DNA from: Branchiostoma lanceolatum
Lineage: Eukaryota > Chordata > Leptocardii > Amphioxiformes > Branchiostomatidae
DNA: 64,000 nucleotides
Reading direction: 5' to 3'
NCBI RefSeq assembly: GCF_035083965.1
Contig: NC_089740.1
Span: 11,915,552 to 11,979,551, forward strand
The translations under genes were made by a program, and so were the position numbers. Under the pieces are notes generated by a model. The model was given only the letters and a program-made list of their open reading frames with translations. It was not told where the DNA came from and searched no databases. Position 1 is the stretch's first letter. The number at the start of each line of letters is the position of its first letter. This document shows positions 32,101 to 41,100 of the stretch, one piece after another.

Positions 32101-32752
32101 AAATGTGGCCACAGCCATGCATGGAGTATATCAATGATATTAGATTTATCAGGTTAGAAGTAGAGTTTGCTAAAGTACCCAACTTTGGACAGAGCGTTGT
32201 TTGTATTTCCTAGACTAAATGACCTTGAATTTTTCCCTGCATTGCAAATGAGTTCATTGAAGTTGTCAAATCATAGACGTCAAGACTCAATTTCGTCTGT
32301 ATATATTACAGTCATATCAAACTGTTATTCAAGGTTCAATATGCATAGTAGCTTAACTTTACATGTATCACTTTACAAATGATGCTTGTAAATGTAAATA
32401 TTGGATTTCAATGATCTATCATAAATAGAGAAAAATCTAAACTAATGTAGTTGCAATTATCTAGATTAATGATAGCATGACTAGAGCTAGCATCTGCTGC
32501 ATTGCTTTTTGACAATCTTCATCACTAGTCAAGAAAGTTTTCTGTGTAGAGGGGGGGGGGCAAAATCACAGAGTATGTCTCTATAACATTCCAGAAAGTT
32601 GCGCAACCGTCTGGATATCTTGTCCTGGTTATCGATACGGACTCAAAACTTATTCCCAGTTGCAAAAATGTCTGAAACCCACCTGTGTGAAATACGCCGA
32701 GCAGGACCACGAAGGCGACGCGAGGCAACGGTCCAACGCGCTGCACCGCCAT
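16083..32752 (-). CDS. Adhesion G-protein-coupled receptor with kringle, Ig-like, SEA, HRM-like and GAIN domains (1058 aa, complete)
   Basis: Cell-surface receptor of the adhesion class. The 25 exons are 32683-32752, 30364-30411, 29898-29960, 28367-28624, 27564-27653, 27240-27399, 26391-26497, 26088-26197, 25839-25903, 25423-25583, 24561-24674, 23823-23932, 23247-23396, 22694-22788, 22237-22333, 21553-21739, 20962-21140, 20444-20602, 20184-20293, 19446-19720, 18826-18904, 18138-18244, 17477-17600, 16958-17074 and 16083-16224. They total 3177 bases and every junction keeps phase. The start at 32752 opens [20 protein letters not shown], a signal peptide, within CAAGATGGCGG. SEA next to Ig and GAIN recalls the ADGRF group, but kringle is not usual there, so no orthology is claimed. 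The cytoplasmic tail is short (about 47 residues). The main uncertainty is whether the small exons 2, 3 and 5 are complete. Confidence 0.88.
18497..18600. repeat. Fold-back repeat with hammerhead-like core
   Basis: Arms cacaaccaagtcagattt and aattctgactggtt are inverted around a core which on the minus strand reads TTGAAGA, a GGTGAC...GTCACC hairpin, GAAGCATC (18534-18566). It lies in the intron between GPCR exons 21 and 22 and resembles the element at 45050-45200. Confidence 0.6.
19770..20106. repeat. Intronic minisatellite (about 45-base unit) followed by (CA)n
   Basis: Six or more copies of cctgtccttggtgctgaaca plus ctatccacacacaggtgaac, then a (CA)n run from about 20069. The same unit forms a second array in another intron of this gene (24865-25115). 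Confidence 0.88.
20444..23396 (-). other. GPCR exons 13-18: GAIN domain with GPS cleavage motif
   Basis: Six exons (residues about 453-741). The helical subdomain A includes [20 protein letters not shown]. The beta-rich subdomain B includes [20 protein letters not shown]. Exon 20444-20602 has a full [23 protein letters not shown] then [16 protein letters not shown] is the standard self-cleavage site, and the residue after the cut begins the tethered agonist TNFAVLV. Confidence 0.93.
20700..20905 (-). mobile_element. tRNA-derived SINE fragment
   Basis: Contains tagtggattgttatccaca...tcaggtacccatctactccc...gtgttaagtgcctttcccaa gggcacaacatc, the same layout as the more complete copies at 49085-49335 and 40590-40740. 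The tRNA-like head is missing here. Confidence 0.65.
23972..24040. repeat. (TGACTGAG)n microsatellite
   Basis: Octamer repeat gtgactgactgagtgactga, lying next to the fold-back element at 24063 in a GPCR intron. Confidence 0.9.
24063..24330. mobile_element. Long fold-back element, two inverted arms of about 110 bases, each with a hammerhead-like core
   Basis: Starts gttgatgaaggttagacatc. Left arm: ...caagcaactgtataagattttgaaacag...ctatctttcgtcagtgact aaagaaggatctggtagaa; right arm is its reverse complement. Each arm carries CTGACGA, a 7-bp hairpin, GAAACGTC (minus 24144-24177; plus 24249-24282). Confidence 0.85.
24865..25115. repeat. Second array of the GPCR-intron minisatellite
   Basis: Copies of ctgtccttggtgctgaaaac / tatccacacacaggtgaaca, the same family as 19770-20060 but in the intron between exons 10 and 11. 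Confidence 0.88.
25423..26197 (-). other. GPCR exons 8-10: SEA domain
   Basis: Exons 26088-26197, 25839-25903 and 25423-25583 together read [20 protein letters not shown]...[20 protein letters not shown], then [14 protein letters not shown]. The pattern (LxLxF-Thr-Ser-Asp-Leu, a long helix, then a strand ending F-R-P-G-S-V-I-V) is that of SEA domains. The usual GSVVV autoproteolysis signature is not seen in its classical form, so self-cleavage is unproven. Confidence 0.75.
26391..27653 (-). other. GPCR exons 5-7: Thr-rich linker and Ig-like domain
   Basis: Exon 27564-27653 encodes a Pro/Thr linker ([20 protein letters not shown]). Exons 27240-27399 and 26391-26497 encode an Ig/PKD-like sandwich: [40 protein letters not shown], then [15 protein letters not shown]. 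The Cys pair, the W and the G-x-H-x-x-x-C element fit an Ig-like fold. Confidence 0.75.
26796..27168. mobile_element. DNA-transposon-like element with inverted termini
   Basis: Termini ccagggctcaaaatta and its near reverse complement (aaattcgagccctgg), with inner inverted copies of ggtgcaccagtgcaccta. It has no coding capacity. Target duplication is not clear. It lies in the intron that splits the Ig-like domain. Confidence 0.6.
28170..28325 (-). pseudogene. Truncated tandem copy of the kringle exon (C-terminal half), still open
   Basis: Nearly the same bases as the 3' half of the kringle exon, about 196 bases downstream, with the same CCAG|GTAATC donor. It encodes [15 protein letters not shown]...PWCYTTDPN...CDIPPCP without a stop. 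An upstream TAG acceptor would give a 156-base phase 1-1 exon. Only about 40 bases separate it from the kringle donor, too short for an intron between them, so it is either dead or a mutually exclusive alternative. Confidence 0.6.
28367..28624 (-). other. GPCR exon 4: kringle domain
   Basis: This phase 1-1 exon (residues 61-146) holds one whole kringle: [67 protein letters not shown]. The six cysteines and the NxCRNP / PWCYTTDPN motifs are intact. The lysine-binding site residues were not assessed. Confidence 0.95.
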
Positions 32753-32757
32753 CTTGA
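32745..32757 (-). promoter_or_regulatory. CAAGATGGCGG element at the GPCR start codon
   Basis: The start codon of the GPCR sits in TTTCAAGATGGCGGTGC, which is both a good translation context and a YY1-type motif often found just downstream of transcription starts. The same word occurs without a confirmed gene at 4719, 35199 (minus) and 61942. Promoter function is inferred. Confidence 0.35.
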
Positions 32758-34188
32758 AACTGGGGCAATGTCAGCGTCCCTCTACTCAAGTTTGTGCCAC
32801 GTGACTTGTCCTTACAATAGTTTTGTATTACACTATACAGTTGCTGGCGGCCAGGGGTTATTACAGGTTATCTTTATTGTACTGGCACTGCACGAATTCC
32901 AGTATTTAAGCGCACCTTAAAAGCATACGTGAATGTAAATGTGCATTTTCCCCTGAAACTATGCGTTTACGTGTGCTTATTAAATTGCTTCTCAGAAAAC
33001 AATTGAAAGTTTGAAGAAAGCAAAACTCCCCGGTCCAATATCTAGAAGGATATCCTTCGACCCCATACACAGTCATTTTGCTCCGGAATTATTCCCTGGA
33101 AGAGACGGTGACTAGACTAGAAGTTGTACTGCTTCGAATTGAGAACTGAAAGAAACTAGCTAGGGCGTGACCCACATAAAACTGTTGTCTAACGTTATCC
33201 CCATTGTAGACCACTACGGCGTGCCCAAACTAGTCTCTACCTGACTAACCGCGTCGGCTATAGAGAGGACATTTGCCGGGGGACTTTGGCCATGGAGGAT
33301 AACATTCCAGGGTTGCAATATTGGACCCTATCTCCATAGCCGACCCCGTTCATACTGTTGACTCTATTTGGCCAATTTAAACTATTTTTCCAGTGACCCG
33401 CAGAGGCTGGTAGAGTCTATGCCCAAACCTGCTAAACAAGTTCCGTTGCCGACGACATTAATGGTACGTCCTGGAAGGGGGAGCCGCAAACGATTCTGGG
33501 GATAGCTGTAAAAACGTGGAGAAAAAACACACCAAGGTTATGGTTTAGACATTTTAAAGATTCTTGTCAGGTGCATTTCTAAGAGAAAATAAAGATAATG
33601 TATCTCACTACCCGTCAATGAACGCAAACATACCCCCCCCCCCCCCCCAACAGTGTTTCTTGGTCCAGCCCATGGCAAGACAATTTCGCGACAATTGAAA
33701 CCACAGGAGAGTCGGGAGGTGAAGCCAGGGCCGTTCCATACTCTACAGTCGAGGTGACATCGCCTTCGCTTCCGCATCGCAGCTTGTTGCATCTGATTCA
33801 CCAAAAATACCGGTAAGTTTTCCAAGTGTCTTAAATGACAATAAATGTTTGTAAAGAGACAAGATCCAATACTAAGAAATAAAAATTAGTTGGTAAAACA
33901 TCATTGTGCCCAGATACGATATAAACGTACAGACAGCTGTGTAATGTTGGAAGCTCTGGTCACCGGCATTGTTTATAAGATAATTGAAAATAATGAAAAC
34001 CGCAAACTACAGAAGAAGATCAGGCAGAAATGACCATTACTAGGTCACCCAGAAACAGGCACAGCCGAAACAGTGACAGAATGGTTACTCATGTTCGCAT
34101 AGCCTCAAAATCGCTGGGAAGATGAAACAGATTAGTTATTCAAGACAACGTATTTAAGCAACTGAATGTTTTCCGTCATTATCAGAAA
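32753..34188. other. Intergenic region between divergent GPCR and sulfotransferase-like gene
   Basis: About 1.4 kb that could hold both promoters. It contains the 189-bp MITE at 33231-33419 and a C17 run near 33632. I see no TATA box in a convincing position. Confidence 0.5.
33231..33419. mobile_element. MITE, 189 bp, with perfect 9-bp target duplication
   Basis: Termini TAGTCTCTACC...GGTAGAGTCTA, flanked by tgcccaaac at 33222-33230 and 33420-33428. The interior (ggggactttggccatggagg ataacattcc) is shared, inverted, with 60802-60991. Confidence 0.92.
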
Positions 34189-34602
34189 ATGGCCTTCTTG
34201 AGAGCAGTGAAAATGAAAGACCGCACCCTTGACCTTGAGGAGGAGGCAGATGACGTCAATCACTGGGACGACTTCGAGGCTATCGGCGACGACGAGTCAT
34301 TGGATGACGTCATCGGCTTCATGAAGGATCGTGGGCACGAGTTTTCTCCCTACACCGTGGACTGGGCACGAGAGACTGTCCTCTTTGTGCGCACACAAGA
34401 AGGCGTGGATCTCAAGGAGCATTTCTACCTACAGCTGGTAAGAATTATAATATCTAGGGATATTGAATTCTCAGGGAAATCTTAAGGATCCTTAAGGTTT
34501 TAGCATATTGTGTATATTTAATAGTATGCATGGTACTATAGGCAAAACGTTTAAGAGTAAGATAGCTATCGGGCTGAAACATTAGCAGGCGATCGTGAGT
34601 GG

Positions 34603-34666
<64 letters not shown>

Positions 34667-36322
34667 GGCGATGATGAACATGTCAAAGCTCTTTTGATTG
34701 CCTGCTTCTCCATATTGTAACTTTTAAGACTATCCAGCTTACTTACTTATTATTTACTGCCCTTTATGCCTCCTGGTCCTCCAGGTTGGGGGTCGGGCTC
34801 AGGGTTGACAACCCAGTCCCATAAAGAATACGTTGTCACGGAAACAGTCAATCCAGCGGTTTACCTGATTCATAATTCCAAGCGCCAATGAAATACATTT
34901 ATCAAACATCGTTGTCATTTGTCTTCCTGTTAAGGCACAACGTACGTACGTACAAGAAATGCTGTCCATCCCGTTCTCACAACTCCAAGGCGTGGCTGAC
35001 GCAATAACTGACGAGAAAGTCGCCAATGTGCAAAATATCTTCGTGTACATTACAGGTACGTTATGACATTTATGCATTGAGTTAAAAGAAACAAAACAAA
35101 ACAAAAGCTAACAAAAATTACAGGTTTGAAGAATGCAAAAACTATATGGTTTTCACCGGAGCCATGGTCGCCACATGTTGAAATTTTGACGTCATGCAGG
35201 CGCCATCTTGTTTCCGTTTCCGGTTGTAACGCCATGTCTTCGCACAACAAAAGCTAAACAGATTTCTTCTAATTTGTATTGTAGCATGTGTTCTTAATGT
35301 TAATCAATCATTTAAGACCAATTATGTTTTAAAAAATCATTCCGATGTGCTTGACAAACTTATTTTGTAACCATCACCCTCTAGCACGATGTGGCTCCAC
35401 CCTTGTCGTGAAGGCAACAAACGTCCTACCATCTGCGATGGCGGTTGATTGTCCGGATGTTTATTCTGTCATCGCCATGGCTTATGACAAGGTGCAGAAA
35501 GGGGAAACCCCTGATGACACCGACAAGATTCCAAACGTTCTACTAGACCGCGAGAGCACGGTCACCTTCTTGAAGAACATCAGCACTCTTCACAACTACT
35601 ACTTTTACAGCAATGATGAAAAACGACGATCGACCATCATGTATAAGTTTAAATCACACATGATAACCTTTGCCAAGGTCATAGCTGAGGCCCATCCAGA
35701 GGCCAAAACGCTCTTCATGTACCGAAACGGCCTGAAAATGGTCGAATCGTCCATTCGACTAAGTTATGGGGGATGCAAAAAGGACTACGACACATGGGTT
35801 AAGGCCATGAAAACCACGAAAAGGAAAAGAAGAGAGTATTACGAAGAAAATCTTGACCTGATGCCGGAGTTCTATTTCATTTTTGGGGACGACCTAAAAT
35901 TGAAGACACCATGTCACGATGCCCATCAGGTGTACTACTACATGACCTTTTGGCAAGGGGTCATGCAGATAGCTCTTAACCTCCACAGAGAGGACCCGAA
36001 GAACTTCTTCCATGCTGTCATCAACTACCGAGCACTTGTCGACCGCAAGGAGGAGGCTTTTCTTGAGATGATGGAGAAGCTTGGCGTTACCTTAGACCTG
36101 GATGACAAGGAGAACAGGGAGGCCCTTGCAAAAGTCTTCCGCAAGGATAGCCAGAGTGGCACGGTGATCACAAGTCACAAGAAGGAAGAGAAAGAGAACT
36201 GGAAGCCTCACGCGGACGCCTGGTTCGGAGATTGGGAGCGCGGCATCTTCGACAACATCTGCAAACGGACCAAGATGGAAATAAACGACCCTGCATTCGT
36301 CTTCCCTGATACGATCTTCTGA
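34189..36322 (+). CDS. Sulfotransferase-like P-loop protein, 435 aa, three exons
   Basis: Exons 34189-34437, 34935-35055 and 35385-36322 total 1308 bases and join in phases 0 and 1. The start ATG (context AGAAAATGG) is followed by an acidic N-terminus (LDLEEEADDVNHWDDF). The join of exons 2 and 3 gives NIFVYITARCGSTLVVKATN, matching the strand-loop of the 5'-phosphosulfate-binding site (R-x-G-S-T). Later TLFMYRNGLKMVESS resembles the 3'-phosphate-binding strand and helix (x-Y-R-D/N...S). No signal peptide or membrane anchor is seen, so it would be cytosolic unless upstream exons exist. The substrate is unknown. The last exon is long and ends at TGA (36320-36322). Confidence 0.68.
34602..34677. 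repeat. (GAT)n microsatellite
   Basis: About 24 gatgat triplets with late interruptions (ggcgatgatggcg), in intron 1 of the sulfotransferase-like gene. Confidence 0.95.
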
Positions 36323-38152
36323 GAACAGGGAGAAATACGCTATTCCAACCCTACCAATACCCATACATTGAACTTCGGAATACAAAAAGCTTTATTCAAA
36401 TTTAGAATTTGGTTTATACTTCCTCGTAGGTAGTGTTACGGCTTTCAATTATTAGCATTTAAAGATATTAGAAAACGATCATACGTCCATACTAGATAAA
36501 GTACTTTCAGGGGAAGATAGTGATAAAGATGTTAGATAGTGTCTTTCATAGGTCTCTTTGAGGTAGAAATTAGCTGAATTGGATGGCGATACACTCATTT
36601 CATGTGTGTAAAATCATATCTACAGCAATACTATAGCGAGAATCAGGGTTTACTAAATGGAGTACAGTCGTACATACCGTGTGACTATTGTTAGAATCAT
36701 ATATATTACTAAGTGACCTTTGACCTGCAACTTTGTAAGAGTTGGTCAATATTTCGGCTTTCATTGTTGTGGTTGTTGTGGTTGTTATCTGTAGCAAAAA
36801 TTTGAAAAGGCCAAAATTACTCAGTTCAATCTGTTTCGTATATTATATGATTAGAACATAACTGCTTCGAATGGGTGTAACTAAAATGCTGTCCTTTAGA
36901 ATATCAATACACAACGCTATCATTTGGGTCATCAGGAATTTGACCTCGTGACCTTGAGAGGTTGACCTTTTCAGCGATTTGTGTTTCATTTTCGGTTTCC
37001 GGAATCGGAATGAATATTAGACTACTTTTGCGCATGTATTTGAGGAACGAAAAGTCCTCAGAAGATGCAACAGAAACCAACGGTCCAAGATATTCATCAA
37101 AACCAACGTGAAGTTGAGGTTCGTATGCAACTTTAAGTTATTTGCTAAGTTTTCGAGAAGAATGATGATGGGAGGGGGGCAATAGGTCGCTATCGCCCGC
37201 CGCCAGTGTATTGCAGTAACTGTATACAGATCATGGTTATATTTACCTCTGAAAATTAAATCAACAGGGTTAAGAACTTTTAATTCAAAAGCAACAGGGT
37301 AAACAAATAAAGCATATGTTCTTTTCCTATCGGCGTCTGTGTGAAATCCTTAACTAATAGTTGTCTATTTCACAAGTTTTAATTAACGATGGCCTACATT
37401 CCAACGTTAGGCAAACCTTCCCTACGCCGCGAATAAAATGTTTTCTCTCTCTTTGATCCAAGGCCTCTAGCTTTCTTCACACGTAGTGTACATTTACATA
37501 ATATAGTCTTTTGATAACAGTTTTACATTTACATTAGATATAAATCATTCCTCATGGTCAATTAGAATATATAATTAATATTCATGTGTATCTAACAAAT
37601 TATGCAGCTGATGCATCGTTAAAGATACGGCTACCACATCCTTGATTTCAGCTTATTTTGTACACAGACCGATATTTTTCGTAATCCCCTGGTGGAACGG
37701 ACTCCCAGAAGAAGTAATCAATGCTCCCTCAGTGAGTGCCTTCAAAGCCAGATTCGACAGGTACATGGAATGTCATCCTGTTAAGTACAACCGCAGAGCT
37801 TTGGAACATCCACATAAACCCACCATGACAGTTGAGTGAAAAAGAATTCAACAATGAAGAGCGGTTTAAACTGGAACAGTCCTACCTGACCTAAAATTCT
37901 ACTCTACTCTACTCTACTCATCATGCCCAACTCCTGTATCTGTCTATATAGATCAATCATACACTACTCTATGCGTTTCAAAAGAGGATTATAACGTTAC
38001 CTAAATAAAATTGTTACTTTATCAGCTTCATATGCAAATTAGTCTTTAAGACTTGTTTTGTTGTTGCCTTACATTGTACATTGTACCATGTACAATAGTT
38101 GTGCAATCACGTACATCTGATATTATATACATCATTTTCACACGAAAGGGAT
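36323..38152. other. Intergenic region, convergent gene ends
   Basis: Lies between the stop of the sulfotransferase-like gene and the stop of the SLCO gene. Apart from the retrotransposon tail at 37640-37916 I see nothing in it. Confidence 0.5.
37640..37916 (+). mobile_element. 5'-truncated CR1-like non-LTR retrotransposon tail
   Basis: Encodes FVHRPIFFVIPWWNGLPEEV, then NAPSVSAFKARFDRYMECHP and a stop at about 37839, followed by a short 3' UTR ending in (CTCTA)n. W-N-x-L-P-E-x-V...S-V-x-x-F-K is the typical C-terminus of CR1/L2-type ORF2. Confidence 0.82.
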
Positions 38153-41100
38153 CTAAAGAGAGGTCTCCTGTGCCTCCACGAATTCCCTATAACTGAAATC
38201 TGGCGGTAACGTCACAACGTTCAGGGAAGCCATTGACGCCGCGGCGATGTCGGGCTCACCCACGATGCCGTCGTCGCCGTAGTCCGACAGAGTCCCCCGC
38301 CTCTTCCCGCGGTGCGCGAAGAACAGAGATGTCACGAGGAAGATGATGGACAGGCATTTGATACCTAGGAAGAATCGTCGTACAGATAGATGAATTTACG
38401 TTTACCAAATTAGTGACTAAGTACGTTGTATTCCAAAAAAAACGTTGAAATACCTATGTTGTGATGTGGAGCAATTTTCGGGTTCCGATTCTGAATCAAG
38501 CTTATGCTTTTTTTGCACTTTCGGATGTGACCCCTACGTGGCCCCGTGGGACACCCTGCGGCTGCCTGGCTGTTTTGGGGCCCGGCCGGGGCCCCAAATC
38601 ATTTTAACCTGCACTTAAAATCAACGCGGGACCCGGTAACAAATAGACGCAGTTTTCATGGATTGTTTAAGAATCAGGATCATCAGGATCAATATCATAT
38701 CATAGTTGTCTACTAGTATTTCTATCCTCATTAGACAGCTTTAAACAATGCATGCAGTTAGATATGCGAAGGTTAGACGTGACAGGTCGTTAGGCGTAAT
38801 ATAACCAGCTGCTCCTGCGCCGCGTGAGTGCGAAGCTGGTGTGTTACGCCAAATGGCGGTTATACCGGCTGTATAGATACAGATACATATACATACTTTT
38901 TACGTGACATAAAATAAGAGACAAGTCATCACCTGTCACCATCCCAATAAAGATATTCCGGAAGCTGGCGGTATCATATACCCAGCATGCACCACGGCTT
39001 CCGCAAATGTACTGCCACAACAGGCAGGCGTTGTCAATGGCGACGCCAAAGTAGATGGGAGCTGGGATAGCGGCTGTGGGAGACACATCAAACATTAGCA
39101 TATGTCAGGGCAGGTCCGATAGAGGTTGCGATCGACCAGAATCACCGCTTCTACCGGTAGAGATCGATACTGATCGGAGTCTCGAGCTCTGTTGACAAAG
39201 ACCCAGATCAGGATGCTAGGAATGTTGTTGCTGTTGTTGTTGTTCTTCGGTTATGAATGGTCAATCAAAAGACATGAATCGAAGTTGAATCGCTTTGACT
39301 GTCTTTTTAAGTCATATCTTTAAATCAACAGACGGATCTCTGTTCTGCATGATTGCAATGTCTTCCCTGGCAACATACTACTGCGACGTGGAGAAAAATT
39401 TATCCTTAACCCTTTAACGTAAAATGAAAGTGTATGGAATTGACAGAATCATTATTTGTGTATCTGAATTTGTAATTTTGCTTTTCAACCTCTTTGTTAT
39501 AACTAAAACACCTTTGCCACGAGTTGGAGATAATATTTGGCTTGAAACTCACAGAGAAGTTCAATGAACAGATTTTGCAGCCCGATCGCATACGTCTTGT
39601 CTGCTTTCCTCACAGACCTGAAGAAAGGACATAAATTCACTTCAATTTGTTTTCCGACGATCTCCTTTTTGTTAACATTTGGAACATTTTTTTGAGATTC
39701 ATTTATTGGTTCAGCAATAAACATGTTGTTACATGACAGGGTTGCCCAACTAGCGGATGGCTATTTCTAACCCTGGGAAAGATACATTCAATATGTTACA
39801 CACACAGTCAATAGGATAATTGGTTAAATGTTTGGAAAATTTTGTCAACAAACGCCCAACGGAGCATATTCGTCCAATGCTGACACAACACCAAACTGAA
39901 TATCGAGCGAATGACAACATGTTTATAACTATTAAGAACGAAACAGCCATAGTAGAATGCACAATCGTTTCAATTCTAGCATCCTTTCACAACAGAAGCG
40001 TCAAATGTCTAAGGTAAAAAAGATAAAGAACCTCTAGATCCCGTGTCATCAGCTTATCCAACCACTCGGCCACGTAAAAACGTAGCAGCGGGTGGTTTCG
40101 ATCCACCGACCTCTGGGTTATGGGCCCAGCACGCTTCCGCTGCGCCACGCTGCTATTTGTAATGCTGCTAGTGCAATTTGTACATAAGGCCATGTTGATT
40201 TGATTATATGACATCCGCGCGCTCATCAATTTTCGTCCGTTTCCCCCCAAAAAGAAGGTCTCAACCATACTGTAAATCGTACAAAGCAGCTGCAAAATGA
40301 TCAGATATATGCAGTAAATTGCAAAAAAAAGATTGGAAAACGAAACTAACGTCGTAGAATACCAAAATCAATTCTAAAGTCAAAGAAGAAGATGTGAAGA
40401 AATAAAAATGAAGAATCTTTTATTTGCTATACCATACTCTGTGTGCTTAGTCATTTGTCCAACCTTCCTGACCACGTAGATTTCATAATGAAGGCAAATT
40501 TTGTTTCCCATTTTTTCACTTCGGTTTTTGACAGACAAGGACGACGTGGCACTGCACTCAGGTTTGTACAACTTGTATCAACAGTACAGATAACAACATA
40601 ATGTTTATACACCTGGGCGAAGTGAGGAAAGTCGTGTTAAGTGTCTTTCCCAAGGGCACAACATCGGCGTCAGGGGGATTCGAATTCGGGACCTCTTGGT
40701 TCTGAGTCGAACACCCTGCCGTTACGCCACACGAACCCACCAGAGGATGTCATATATGTTATCAAATGAACATGGCCTAAATACCAAATACAAGGGGTGG
40801 ATACCGGTTCGCTGGACCTGATTCGGACCTTTATAACATCCAGGAACCGAGTCCAAAAAACCTTAAAGCCAAGACCTGAGTCCAAAAAACCTGAACAAAG
40901 CACAAATATATTTTTCTATTTTGTTTGATTAAGAGTGTTTTGAGTCTCCCCTCTGACAAAAAAGGCATTTAAAATAAGTGCAACATTCAAATATCAAACA
41001 CTGGTTTATCTTAAAAGTCTTCTCACCAAGAAACTTTTATAGTCGTGCGTGTCAGTATTAATTCTCTATGCTATGATTGGTCTAATAAAACAAAACATCA

